A DNA stretch of 64,000 bases from Cupriavidus sp. P-10. GTDB lineage: Bacteria; Pseudomonadota; Gammaproteobacteria; Burkholderiales; Burkholderiaceae. The stretch spans positions 186,001-250,000 of the forward strand of contig NZ_AP025170.1 in assembly GCF_003402535.2 (NCBI RefSeq), given 5' to 3'. This document shows positions 10,844 through 21,120 of the stretch, piece by piece (within the stretch, counting starts at the first letter, position 1; every line of letters begins with the position of its first letter). The notes under the pieces were generated by a model. The model saw only the letters and a list, made by a program, of their open reading frames with translations. It searched no databases and was not told the origin of the DNA. Position numbers and translations under genes: made by a program.

Positions 10844-11350
10844 GTGCCCGCCCCGCGCATCCGCCTGGCGGTGACTGACGACCTGCCGCGCCTGCCCGAT
10901 ATCGAGCTGGCCGCGGCGGCGCTGTTTCCAGATGCTGACCTGCCGGTATTGCTGCGCCTGGTCAGCACGCCGGATTCGGCGCTGGCCGCCGCGCAGCGGG
11001 AAGGGCGCCTGTGGGTGGCCGAGCATGGCGGCGAAGTCGCCGGCTTCGCACTGGCCAGCCACAATGGCGCCTGCGGCTATCTCGATGAAATGGACGTGCA
11101 TCCGGACCATGGCCGGCGCGGTATCGGTCGGGCGCTGGTCGGAACCGTACAGGGCTGGGCGCGGGCAAGCGGCCTGCGCACGCTGAACCTGACCACATTC
11201 GCGCATTTGCCCTGGAATGCGCCGTTCTATGCCTCGATGGGGTTCCGGACGCTGGGCGACGGCGAACTCTGCCCATTGCTGTCCGAGGCGCTTGCGGCAC
11301 AGCGCGCCGCAGGATTGCGGCAGCGCGTGGCGATGCGGCAAACGCTGTGA
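10844..11350 (+). CDS. GNAT family N-acetyltransferase
   Basis: A 168-residue GNAT protein. The acetyl-CoA-binding region is clear as LDEMDVHPDHGRRGIGRALV (about residues 76-95), followed by NAPFYASMGF. The start is taken as the GTG at 10844, seven bases after the thiE stop, which leads straight into the fold (VPAPRIRLAV). No ATG is in frame before the domain. Tight linkage to thiE suggests co-transcription but does not by itself give a thiamine role. Substrate unknown. Confidence 0.8.
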   Translation: MPAPRIRLAVTDDLPRLPDIELAAAALFPDADLPVLLRLVSTPDSALAAAQREGRLWVAEHGGEVAGFALASHNGACGYLDEMDVHPDHGRRGIGRALVGTVQGWARASGLRTLNLTTFAHLPWNAPFYASMGFRTLGDGELCPLLSEALAAQRAAGLRQRVAMRQTL

Positions 11351-11472
11351 GCAGCGAGTCGCACGCCCGCCCCAAGATTTGTGCGACATTCGCCCAGCCG
11401 CGGGAACCGAACCGGACCCCGCCGCTATGATGTTGGGCAGCATTCCCCGCCAACCATCCCGCCTTGTCCACC

Positions 11473-11922
11473 ATGTCGACCCAGCTCCCCGAAATCGTCC
11501 CAGCCGCCCCCGGCACGCCTGAGAAGCCCTATTTCGGCATCGACGTGCCGCTGATGCGCTATTTCGGCCTGCAGCCGGAGCTTATCGAGGAGGGCTACTG
11601 CCGCACGCGCCTGCCAGCGCACCCGCAACTGGTGAACAGCCGTGGCGACGTGCACGGCGGCACGCTCATGGCGACGCTGGACTTCACGCTGAGCGGCGCG
11701 GCACGCTCGCACGCGCCCACGGAAACCGGCGTGATCACCATCGACATGTCGACCCATTTCCTGGCCGCCGCGCGCGGTGAACTGACGCTGGAGGCGCGCT
11801 GCCTGCGCCGTGGCGCGCGCATCGCCTTTTGCGAAGGCGAAGTGAAGGATGCGGCCGGCAACGTGGTGTGCGTGGCGCGGGCCGCGTTCAAGCTGGTGCC
11901 CCTGTCCAGCGGCGGCAACTGA
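11473..11922 (+). CDS. PaaI-family hotdog thioesterase
   Basis: A 149-residue single hotdog-fold protein. The helix with the motif NSRGDVHGGTLMATLDFTLS (about residues 56-75) matches the PaaI/YbgC thioesterase group, where the segment around HGG and the following acidic residue serve catalysis on acyl-CoA. ITIDMSTHFLAAARG is the typical next strand. The ATG at 11473 is preferred over the TTG nine bases before. It lies 122 bases after the acetyltransferase with its own possible promoter. Substrate not inferable. Confidence 0.82.
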   Translation: MSTQLPEIVPAAPGTPEKPYFGIDVPLMRYFGLQPELIEEGYCRTRLPAHPQLVNSRGDVHGGTLMATLDFTLSGAARSHAPTETGVITIDMSTHFLAAARGELTLEARCLRRGARIAFCEGEVKDAAGNVVCVARAAFKLVPLSSGGN

Positions 11923-11945
11923 TTCCCGCGTGAAAAAGCGGCCGC

Positions 11946-12380
11946 TCAGTCCTGCAGCGGCCGGTACACCTGTTCGAACCTCGCGCGCTCGGTGATGCCA
12001 TAGTCACCGGGCGCGTATTGCATCAGCCAGTCGCCCGGCTTGCCGTGCAGCACGTCGCCACCGGCGCTGCGTTCGATGCTGAAGGCCTCGTGCATCTCGC
12101 GCGCCAGCACCGGGATTGGTTTGTTGCGGTAGGTGCCGTCCTGGCCGTGCTCCAGCGGCGGGATGGCGTCGTACTTGGGATCGAAGCGGTCGCGCGACAC
12201 GCACCAGCGGTCGCCGGCGGGGCTGGTGATCAGTGCATCGCCGGGCTGGTAGCGGTTGGGGCCTTCGCGGCTGATCAACTCGCCAGCCTCGGTGGCGAAC
12301 GCCACGTCGACCACTTCATGCTTGAGGTAGAACGCGGCGTCGGGATCGCTGCGCAGGTCGATATGGGTGAGCCTCGGCAT
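11946..12380 (-). CDS. PGDYG-domain protein
   Basis: A 144-residue soluble protein whose C-terminus contains APGDYGI, the sequence that names the PGDYG family; a related earlier segment PGDALITSPAGDRW and PGDWLMQYAPGDYG give it two similar beta-rich halves. The biochemical role of the family is not known. It follows thiD on the same strand with a 7-base gap, so the two are very likely one transcript. No signal peptide or membrane segment is seen. Confidence 0.75.
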   Translation of the reverse strand: MPRLTHIDLRSDPDAAFYLKHEVVDVAFATEAGELISREGPNRYQPGDALITSPAGDRWCVSRDRFDPKYDAIPPLEHGQDGTYRNKPIPVLAREMHEAFSIERSAGGDVLHGKPGDWLMQYAPGDYGITERARFEQVYRPLQD

Positions 12381-12387
12381 CTGGCGC

Positions 12388-13224
<837 letters not shown>

Positions 13225-13271
13225 CTGTGAGAAATCAAGGAGGGGCCGGTGCGCAAGGCGGCCGGGCACGC

Positions 13272-13277
13272 TACAAT
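13272..13277 (+). promoter_or_regulatory. Probable -10 box of ahcY
   Basis: TACAAT at 13272-13277 lies about ten bases before the SAH riboswitch, where the -10 box of that transcript would be expected. The -35 region (around 13249-13254) is weak. Confidence 0.55.
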
Positions 13278-13284
13278 ACCGCCA

Positions 13285-13372
13285 CTCCGAGGAGCGTTGC
13301 AACGGATGCGGTAGGCAAAAAGTGCCACCCCATGCATCCGCCAGGCTCGGACTGTCTTCAACGGCGCTCGCT
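13285..13372 (+). promoter_or_regulatory. S-adenosylhomocysteine (SAH) riboswitch
   Basis: The conserved core is easy to read: CCGAGGAGCGTTGCAACGG at 13287-13305, CCAGGCTCGG at 13341-13350 and CAACGGCGCTC at 13359-13369. CCGAG (13287-13291) pairs with CTCGG (13346-13350), and GAGCGTTG (13292-13299) can form the known pseudoknot with CAAC-GGC-GCTC. The class binds SAH and turns on genes that remove it, which fits ahcY 120 bases downstream. The variable arm at 13306-13340 is specific to this genome. Confidence 0.95.
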
Positions 13373-13495
13373 GATCCGTGGTTTGCACGGAGGCGAGTCG
13401 ACCTATCCGCCCGCTGCGCATGCGCCATTGCCATGCCGCCGCCGCCAGATCTCCCGTACTCGTCACCTGCGTGCCACTCTTCACCGGAGTGAAAC

Positions 13496-14929
<1,434 letters not shown>

Positions 14930-14950
14930 TGCGCGCAGGCCGGCAGGACT

Positions 14951-14974
14951 CCCTCTCCCGCTTGCGGGAGAGGG
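14951..14974. repeat. GC-rich hairpin between ahcY and the next gene
   Basis: Arms CCCTCTCCCG (14951-14960) and CGGGAGAGGG (14965-14974) form a perfect 10-base stem with a 4-base loop. A run of T is absent, so it may be a dispersed intergenic palindrome that also stabilises the ahcY mRNA end. Similar CTCTCCCGC hairpins are frequent in related genomes, from memory. Confidence 0.6.
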
Positions 14975-15023
14975 GCAGGGGAGAGGGGAGGAACACCGCC
15001 ATTGAGCCAATCAAGGAGCCGTC

Positions 15024-15374
15024 ATGAGACTACTGGTCGTCTGGGTCATCAACGCTGTCGCGCTGTTCGTGCTGCCATACATCATCCCGTCGATCCACAT
15101 CAAGAGCTTCGGCTCGGCGATGCTGGCGGCGCTGGTGCTGGGCCTGGTCAACACGCTGATCCGGCCGATCCTGGTGATCCTGACGCTGCCGGTCACGCTG
15201 CTGACGCTGGGGCTGTTTATCTTCATCATCAACGCGCTGCTGTTCCTGTTCGTCGGCAACCTGCTGTCAGGATTTACGGTTGGCGGTTTCTGGGCGGCGC
15301 TGCTGGGCTCCATCCTGTACAGCGTGATTTCGTGGCTGCTCGCCAGCCTGCTGCTGGGCAACCGCGACGACTGA
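15024..15374 (+). CDS. Phage-holin-family four-helix membrane protein
   Basis: A 116-residue very hydrophobic protein with four predicted transmembrane helices (about residues 3-20, 29-50, 55-78 and 85-110). The segments LGLVNTLIRPILVILTLP and GGFWAALLGSILYSVIS match the family often labelled mycobacterial four-TMS phage holin (superfamily IV). In bacteria it is a chromosomal gene and not evidence of a prophage. It lies between ahcY and metF with GGAGC as ribosome site; its position there may indicate co-transcription. Cellular role unknown. Confidence 0.8.
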   Translation: MRLLVVWVINAVALFVLPYIIPSIHIKSFGSAMLAALVLGLVNTLIRPILVILTLPVTLLTLGLFIFIINALLFLFVGNLLSGFTVGGFWAALLGSILYSVISWLLASLLLGNRDD

Positions 15375-15383
15375 CCTCATTTC

Positions 15384-15407
15384 GCGCGCCGCGCAAACGC
15401 GGCGCGC
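15384..15407 (+). promoter_or_regulatory. Strong hairpin just before the metF start
   Basis: GCGCGCCGCG (15384-15393) pairs perfectly with CGCGGCGCGC (15398-15407) around a CAAA loop. It ends 7 bases before the metF ATG and occupies the place where a ribosome site should be; none is otherwise visible. It could end the upstream transcript or limit metF translation. Confidence 0.6.
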
Positions 15408-15414
15408 CACCATC

Positions 15415-16245
15415 ATGCAAGATCGCTACTTCAGCTTTGAATTCTTCCCGCCCAAGACGGCGGAGGGCACGGAGAAGCTGCGCAACACGCGTGCGCAGCT
15501 GGCCCCGCTCAAGCCCAAGTACATCTCGGTGACGTTCGGCGCCGGCGGCACCACGCAGCAGGGCACCCTCGACGCCGTACTGGAAATCCAGCGCGAAGGC
15601 ATCGAGGCCGCGCCGCACCTGTCGTGCGTGGGCTCGTCGCGCGAGAGCATCCGCGCCATCCTGCAGCAGTACCGCGACGGCGGCATCCGCCATATCGTCG
15701 CGCTGCGCGGCGACATGCCCTCGGGCATGGGCGAGATCGGCGAGTTCCGCTATGCCAACGAGCTGGTGGAGTTTATCCGGGCCGAGACCGGCGACTGGTT
15801 CAATATCGAAGTCGCCGCGTACCCGGAATATCACCCGCAGGCGAAATCGCCGCGCCACGACCTGGACAATTTCGTGCGCAAGGTCAAGGCCGGTGCCAAC
15901 TCGGCGATCACGCAGTACTTCTACAACGCCGACGCGTACTTCCGCTTTGTCGACGACGCGCGCGCGCTGGGCGTGGAAGTGCCGATCGTGCCGGGCATCA
16001 TGCCGATCACCAATTACTCGCAGCTGATGCGCTTCTCCGAGATGTGCGGCGCCGAAGTGCCGCGCTGGGTGGCCAAGCGGCTGGAGAGCTTCGGCGACGA
16101 CCGTGAATCGATCCGCGCCTTCGGCCTGGACGTGGTCACCGCGCTGTGCGAGCGGCTGCTGGCCGCGGGCGTGCCGGGGCTGCATTTCTACACGCTCAAC
16201 GCGGCCGGCGCGACCAAGGCGATCTGGCAGCGGCTGAAGCTGTAA
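15415..16245 (+). CDS. metF: 5,10-methylenetetrahydrofolate reductase MetF
   Basis: A 276-residue flavin TIM-barrel enzyme that makes 5-methyl-THF for methionine synthesis. SFEFFPPKT at the N-terminus carries the catalytic glutamate, followed by VTFGAGGTTQ and ALRGDMPSG, and QYFYNADAYFRFVD and PGIMPITNY further on. Length is slightly short of E. coli MetF, as in relatives. No ribosome site is seen before the ATG; instead a 10-base-pair hairpin lies there. Linked to ahcY, completing part of the methyl cycle. Confidence 0.96.
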   Translation: MQDRYFSFEFFPPKTAEGTEKLRNTRAQLAPLKPKYISVTFGAGGTTQQGTLDAVLEIQREGIEAAPHLSCVGSSRESIRAILQQYRDGGIRHIVALRGDMPSGMGEIGEFRYANELVEFIRAETGDWFNIEVAAYPEYHPQAKSPRHDLDNFVRKVKAGANSAITQYFYNADAYFRFVDDARALGVEVPIVPGIMPITNYSQLMRFSEMCGAEVPRWVAKRLESFGDDRESIRAFGLDVVTALCERLLAAGVPGLHFYTLNAAGATKAIWQRLKL

Positions 16246-16286
16246 GGAACGCCGCTTCGAGCCTGGCTGGCTGGCAAGGTGTCCTC

Positions 16287-16308
16287 CCTCTTCCCTCATG
16301 GGAAGAGG
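16287..16308 (+). terminator. Hairpin after metF
   Basis: CCTCTTCCC (16287-16295) and GGGAAGAGG (16300-16308) form a perfect 9-base stem with a TCAT loop 41 bases after the metF stop. It lacks a clear U-run, so termination is only probable. Confidence 0.55.
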
Positions 16309-16366
16309 TGGCCTGGTGCAGGCGTGTACGCTCCCACGCCCCCTCAATCGGTGCCATACTCGCCCC

Positions 16367-17110
16367 ATGGTCACCGCCACCTTCCGCTTCTACGAGGAAC
16401 TGAACGACTTCCTCGCGCCGGACCAGCGCCGGCGTGACCTGCCCTGCGCGTGCGCGCGCGCCGCGACTGTCAAGCACATGATCGAGGCGCTGGGCGTCCC
16501 CCACACCGAGGTCGAGCTGATCCTGGTCAACGGCGAGTCCTCCGTCTTCGAGCGCCAGCTGCGGGATGGCGACCGGGTCTCGGTCTATCCCAAGTTCGAA
16601 CGCCTCGACGTCACGCCGCTGCTGCGCGTGCGCGAACACCCGCTGCGCGTGATGCATTTCGTTGCCGATGCGCACCTGGGCGGCCTTGCGCACCTGCTGC
16701 GCATGACCGGCTTCGACACCCTCTACGACAACCACTTCGAAGACAGCGAGATCGAGCGTATCGCGGTCGACGAAGGCCGCGTCGTGCTGACGCGCGACCG
16801 CGAACTGCTGAAGCGCCGCGGCATCACGCACGGCTGCTATGTGCGCGCGCTCAAGCCGCGCCAGCAGGTGCGCGAGATCTTCGCGCGGCTGGACCTGGCG
16901 CGCAGCGCGCGGCCGTTCTCGCTGTGCCTGGACTGCAATGTGCCGCTGCACGCGCTGGATGCAGCCGCGGCGGCCGGGCGCGTGCCCGACGGCGTGCTGG
17001 AGCGGCACCGCAGCTTCGCCACCTGCGACCAGTGCCGGCGGGTATTCTGGGAAGGCTCGCACTGGCGCTGCATGCGCGCGCTGGTGGACGAGCTGGTGCA
17101 GGCCGGCTGA
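16367..17110 (+). CDS. Mut7-C RNase domain protein with N-terminal ubiquitin-like domain
   Basis: The 247-residue protein has two parts. Residues 1-90 resemble the ubiquitin-like Mut7-C-associated domain (FRFYEELNDFL, LVNGESSVFERQLRDGDRVSVYP). Residues 95-245 are a Mut7-C PIN-like RNase domain: ADAHLGGLAHLLRMTGFDTLY, then LTRDRELLKRR, and two cysteine pairs (LCLDCN and CDQC) that would hold zinc. The family is thought to act in RNA processing or quality control, by analogy only. The ATG at 16367 begins the conserved fold. No operon partners. Confidence 0.82.
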   Translation: MVTATFRFYEELNDFLAPDQRRRDLPCACARAATVKHMIEALGVPHTEVELILVNGESSVFERQLRDGDRVSVYPKFERLDVTPLLRVREHPLRVMHFVADAHLGGLAHLLRMTGFDTLYDNHFEDSEIERIAVDEGRVVLTRDRELLKRRGITHGCYVRALKPRQQVREIFARLDLARSARPFSLCLDCNVPLHALDAAAAAGRVPDGVLERHRSFATCDQCRRVFWEGSHWRCMRALVDELVQAG

Positions 17111-17149
17111 GCTCAGGCTTTGCCCGCACGCTGCCGTCACCCTCTCTGG

Positions 17150-17767
17150 CTAGAACGTCCCGGCCTCGGTGACGATCCAGTCCATCGCCACGTCATGCGG
17201 CTGCGCAGGCAGCGCGATGCGGCACGCTTCATAGCCGATGCCGATCGCCACGGGCCGATGCGCCAGCGCGGCCAGCGTGCGGTCGTAGAAGCCGCCGCCG
17301 TAACCCAGGCGGAACTTGTCCGGGCTGAAACCGACACAGGGAATGAGCAGCGCGTCGGGCGTCACGGCCTCGGTGCCGTCTGGGATCGGGATGCCATAGT
17401 GGCCCCTGGCCATCGGCGTGTCCGGGTCCCACAGATGGAAGTCCAGCGGCGCGCCGGGCCGGCTCACCGCCGGCAGCGCGGCCTGGCGCCCCGGCACGGC
17501 CGCAAGCCAGTGCGCGACCGCGCCGCGCGCGTCGAACTCCTGCTGGATCGGCCAGTAGAAGCCCAGGCAGCGCACGGCCAGGCCCGCCAGCAGGTCGGAC
17601 AGCGTGGCGGCGATGCGCGCATCGGCATCCTCGCGCGAGGGCAGGCCGGCACGCAAGGACAGCAGGCGCGCACGCTGCGCGCGGCGGTCTTCGGCGGGGT
17701 CGATTTGCGAACTGGCGGGCGAGGTGGCGGGCAAGGTGGCGGGCGAGGTGGCGGAACTTGAGGACAT
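17150..17767 (-). CDS. ygfA: 5-formyltetrahydrofolate cyclo-ligase
   Basis: A 205-residue ATP-dependent enzyme that turns 5-formyl-THF into methenyl-THF. The nucleotide-site segment LGYGGGFYDRTLA and the C-terminal IGIGYEACRIALPAQPHD are family hallmarks. Start at the ATG ending at 17767; the first 20 residues are low-complexity Ser/Thr/Pro/Ala encoded by a 12-base tandem repeat and may not be functional. Divergent from the lytic transglycosylase gene. The 109-base gap to it holds no recognisable 6S RNA, which often accompanies ygfA. Confidence 0.93.
   Translation of the reverse strand: MSSSSATSPATLPATSPASSQIDPAEDRRAQRARLLSLRAGLPSREDADARIAATLSDLLAGLAVRCLGFYWPIQQEFDARGAVAHWLAAVPGRQAALPAVSRPGAPLDFHLWDPDTPMARGHYGIPIPDGTEAVTPDALLIPCVGFSPDKFRLGYGGGFYDRTLAALAHRPVAIGIGYEACRIALPAQPHDVAMDWIVTEAGTF
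17714..17754. repeat. 12-base tandem repeat in the 5' end of ygfA
   Basis: The unit GGCGGGCGAGGT occurs at 17714-17725, 17726-17737 (one change) and 17738-17749, with a partial fourth copy. It lies in frame and encodes the repeated TSPA/TLPA segment of the cyclo-ligase N-terminus, so copy number could vary without frameshift. Confidence 0.8.
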
Positions 17768-17774
17768 GGCGTGG

Positions 17775-17780
17775 GATAAT
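17775..17780 (+). promoter_or_regulatory. Possible -10 box of the lytic transglycosylase gene
   Basis: GATAAT at 17775-17780 lies 97 bases before the start codon in the divergent gap. No good -35 was found; low certainty. Confidence 0.3.
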
Positions 17781-17876
17781 GCCCGCGTCCGAACCAACAC
17801 GGACGGCGGAAGCTGCTGCGGCCCTTGCCTTGCATGGCGGGTACCGGCGCCGCCGTCATCGACAAGGAAGCAAAGA

Positions 17877-19832
17877 ATGCTGAAGGGAGTATATCTGCAG
17901 CGTGCCGGGCGGGCCGCCTGGATCGCCATGGCATGTGCACTGCTTGTCACGCCGGTCCATGCGCAGAAGCGCCCGCAGGCGCCCGTGCGCCAGCAGCAGC
18001 CGGCGGTGATCCCGAGCGATCCGGACGAGGCCTTCGCCGCGCTGCGCGAAGCGGCGCGCAAGAACGACGTCGAGCGCGCCTATGCGATCTCGGCCACCCT
18101 GGTCGACTACCCGATTCCGTCGTACGTCGAGTACTTCCGCATCAAGCCGCAGATGTTCGACGCCAGCGGCCTGGCGCGCATCGACGCGCCCGACGATCAG
18201 GTGCGCGCCTTCCTGCAGCGCTACAAGGGCCAGGCCATCGCCGACCGCATGCGCAACGACTGGCTGCTGGTGCTGGGCAAGAAGCGCGACTGGGCCAATT
18301 TCGATGCCGAGTACCCGCAGTTCGCGCTCAAGGACGACACCCAGGTCGAATGCTATGCGCTGCTGTCGCGCGCGCTCAAGGGCCAGAACGTTGCCGCCGA
18401 GTCGCGCCAGGCGCTGAGCGATCCGCGCTATTTCGGCGAAGGCTGCGTCGACCTGATCGGCTACCTGGTGCAAAGCCAGCAGATCCAGCGCAGCGATGTC
18501 GCCTTCCAGGCGCGGCTGGCGCTGGAGCAGAACTACCTCACGCTGGCCGGCAAGATCGCCGCGCTGCTGCCCGATGCCCGCGTCGACGGCGACGCGCTCG
18601 CCACCATCGTCAAGATGGCGCGCACCGACCCCAACCAGGCCGTCGCCTACCTGGGTACCGCCCAGGGCACGCTGTCGCGCGACGAGCAGGGCGCCGCCTG
18701 GGGCGTGATCGGCCAGTTCGCGGCCAAGAAGCTGATGCCGGAAGCGGCAAACTACTACCGCCGCCAGATGGACCTGGGCGGCAACCAGTGGCTGTCCGAC
18801 GACACCCAGGAATGGCGCGTGCGCGCCGCGCTGCGCCAGGGCGACTGGAAGCAGGTGCGCCAGGCGGTCGAGCTGATGCGTCCCGAGCTGCGTGCCAAGG
18901 ATCCGGCGTGGCTCTACTGGTATGGCCGCGCGCTCAAGGCCGAAGGCCGCGACACCGAGGCGCAGCAGAATTTCCAGCAGATCGCCGGCCAGTTCAATTT
19001 CTACGGCCAGCTCGCCAGCGAAGAACTGGGCAACCGCATCACGCTGCCCGCGCGCACGACGGTCAGCGATTCCGAGGCCAATGCCATGCGCTCGCGCGCC
19101 GGCTTCCAGCGCGCGCAGAAGTTCTATGCGATGAACATGCGCTTCGAGGGCAACCGCGAATGGAACTGGGAGCTGCGCGGCATGAACGACCGCGAACTGC
19201 TCGCCGCGGCTGAATACGCGCGCCGCCTCGAATTGCTCGACCGCACCGTCAACACCGCCGACCGCACCCGCAACGAGCATGACTTCGCGCTGCGCTTCCT
19301 GATGCCGTACCGCGACATCATGCAGCGCGCGACCGACGATGTCGGGCTCGACATGGCGTGGGTCTACGGCCTGATCCGCCAGGAATCGCGCTTCCTCATG
19401 AGCGCGCGTTCGTCGGCCGGCGCACACGGCCTGATGCAGGTGATGCCGGCGACGGCCAAGTACGTGGCGCGCAAGATCGGCATGAACGATTTTTCGCCGT
19501 CGATGATGGGCGATCCGAACATCAACATCCTGCTCGGCACCAATTACCTGAACATGGTGCTGACCGACCTGGACAGCTCCTGGACGCTGGCATCGGCCGC
19601 GTACAACGCCGGTCCGGGCCGGCCCAAGACCTGGCGCAGCACGCTGGCGCGGCCCGTGGAAGGCGCGATCTTTGCAGAGACCATCCCGTTCAATGAAACG
19701 CGCGGCTATGTGAAGAATGTGCTTTCCAACGCCACGTACTATGCTGCATTGATGAGTGGCCGGCCGCAGTCGCTGAAATCGCGCCTGGGTACGGTCGCGC
19801 CGTCGCCGGTGACCACCACCAGCCTGCCCTGA
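17877..19832 (+). CDS. slt: Soluble lytic murein transglycosylase
   Basis: A 651-residue periplasmic enzyme. A signal peptide (about residues 1-24, ending VHAQ) is followed by a long helical superhelix (about 40-470) and a C-terminal SLT lysozyme-like domain. E503 in LIRQESRF is the catalytic acid; GAHGLMQVMPATAKYVA and AYNAGPGR are the next SLT motifs. It cleaves peptidoglycan glycan strands to 1,6-anhydro-muropeptides. The ATG at 17877 with GGAAG upstream is chosen because the signal peptide starts there. Confidence 0.95.
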   Translation: MLKGVYLQRAGRAAWIAMACALLVTPVHAQKRPQAPVRQQQPAVIPSDPDEAFAALREAARKNDVERAYAISATLVDYPIPSYVEYFRIKPQMFDASGLARIDAPDDQVRAFLQRYKGQAIADRMRNDWLLVLGKKRDWANFDAEYPQFALKDDTQVECYALLSRALKGQNVAAESRQALSDPRYFGEGCVDLIGYLVQSQQIQRSDVAFQARLALEQNYLTLAGKIAALLPDARVDGDALATIVKMARTDPNQAVAYLGTAQGTLSRDEQGAAWGVIGQFAAKKLMPEAANYYRRQMDLGGNQWLSDDTQEWRVRAALRQGDWKQVRQAVELMRPELRAKDPAWLYWYGRALKAEGRDTEAQQNFQQIAGQFNFYGQLASEELGNRITLPARTTVSDSEANAMRSRAGFQRAQKFYAMNMRFEGNREWNWELRGMNDRELLAAAEYARRLELLDRTVNTADRTRNEHDFALRFLMPYRDIMQRATDDVGLDMAWVYGLIRQESRFLMSARSSAGAHGLMQVMPATAKYVARKIGMNDFSPSMMGDPNINILLGTNYLNMVLTDLDSSWTLASAAYNAGPGRPKTWRSTLARPVEGAIFAETIPFNETRGYVKNVLSNATYYAALMSGRPQSLKSRLGTVAPSPVTTTSLP

Positions 19833-19938
19833 CGGGCACCCGACGGGACGGGCCGCTGGTGTGCAGTGCCGGGCGCGTTGCGGCGGCCCGGCTGGCGCAA
19901 TGCGCCGCGACGTGCAGTTCACTTTGCACGGAGGCATC

Positions 19939-20961
19939 ATGCAGACCAGCAACGTCCTCGTCATCGGTGGCGCCGGCTTTATCGGCAGCCACCTTGTCTC
20001 GCGCCTGGCCGGCGCCGCCTCTGCCTCGGGTGCGCCTTTAGCCCCGGGCAGCAATCCGGATTCACCGATCGCCCCCGACCGCATCGTGGTCGGCACCCGC
20101 AACGTCGAGCACGCACAGCACCTGTTGCTGCTGCCGCGCGTCGAGGTGGCGGAGCTGGGGCTGGCCGACAATGCCGCGCTCGATGACGCCATCGGCTCGC
20201 TCGGGGTTGACGGCATTGTCGTCAACCTGGTGGGCGTGCTGCACGGCGAGCGTGCCGATCCCTATGGCGACGCCTTTGCCAGCGCCCATGTGGAAATGGT
20301 GCGGCAGATCGTCGCTTCGTGCCTCTCCACCGGCGTGCGCCGGCTGTTGCATATGAGCGCGCTCGGCGCCGACAGCAAGGGGCCGTCGATGTACCTGCGC
20401 AGCAAGGGCGACGGCGAGCGCATCGTGCGCGCCAGCGGGCTGGAATGGACCATTCTCCGCCCGTCGGTGGTGTTCGGCCCCGATGACCATTTCCTCAACC
20501 TGTTCGCGCAGATGCAGCAGATGGCGCCCATCGTGCCGCTGGCCTGCGCGCAGGCGCGTTTCCAGCCGGTATTCGTACAGGACGTGGTGCAGGCCTTCCT
20601 CAATGCGATGGTCAACCCGGCCACCATCGGCCGTGGCTATGAACTGGGTGGCCCGCAGGTCTATACGCTGGAAGAACTGGTGCGCTTCGCCGGCCGCGCT
20701 TCCGGCCATCCGCGCCCGGTGATCGCGCTGCCGGATGCGCTGGCGCGGGTGCAGGCGACCATCATGGAACACATGCCGGGCGATCCGCTGCTGTCGCGCG
20801 ACAACCTCGACTCGATGCAGCTGGACAACGTGCTCGAACATCCGGTCGCGCCGGAGCTGGACCTGCATCCGGCCAGCCTGGAATCGGTGATGACCGACGC
20901 GCTGGCCGGGCGCAACCGCGATGCAGCGCTGACCTCGATGCGAGCCAGCGTGCACCGCTGA
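19939..20961 (+). CDS. NAD(P)-binding epimerase-like protein, NDUFA9 type
   Basis: A 340-residue atypical short-chain dehydrogenase. VIGGAGFIGSHL at residues 8-19 is the nucleotide-binding loop; HMSALGADSKGPSMYLRSKGDGE contains a YxxxK. The family resembles the NDUFA9 accessory subunit of complex I and related NAD-dependent epimerases; bacterial members have no fixed function. Start at 19939 has a good GGAGG site. It follows slt by 106 bases and may share its transcript. A 20-residue Ala/Ser/Pro loop after the Rossmann motif is unusual. Confidence 0.8.
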   Translation: MQTSNVLVIGGAGFIGSHLVSRLAGAASASGAPLAPGSNPDSPIAPDRIVVGTRNVEHAQHLLLLPRVEVAELGLADNAALDDAIGSLGVDGIVVNLVGVLHGERADPYGDAFASAHVEMVRQIVASCLSTGVRRLLHMSALGADSKGPSMYLRSKGDGERIVRASGLEWTILRPSVVFGPDDHFLNLFAQMQQMAPIVPLACAQARFQPVFVQDVVQAFLNAMVNPATIGRGYELGGPQVYTLEELVRFAGRASGHPRPVIALPDALARVQATIMEHMPGDPLLSRDNLDSMQLDNVLEHPVAPELDLHPASLESVMTDALAGRNRDAALTSMRASVHR

Positions 20962-21120
20962 AGGGCGGGTGGGCGGCGGGCCGCGGGTGGCCTATGTGAC
21001 CCATTTTCGGATCGTTTGCGAGTGCAATTCACTTTGAGGCAGGCTGGCGCGCTGGCAAAATGACCGGTCCGGCGCGCCGCCGCCGCCGTCTCCCTTCGCC
21101 TCCTCCCCCAAGGACCTACG

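Noticed and set aside
15024..15374. Holin-family gene as a sign of a prophage
   Set aside because: The family name is misleading; no other phage gene is nearby and the gene sits between ahcY and metF.
17768..17876. 6S RNA next to ygfA
   Set aside because: The 109-base gap is too short for a 6S RNA with both promoters and shows no long hairpin.
17856..20225. 789-residue open frame on the minus strand
   Set aside because: Antisense to slt and part of the next gene; no recognisable domain.
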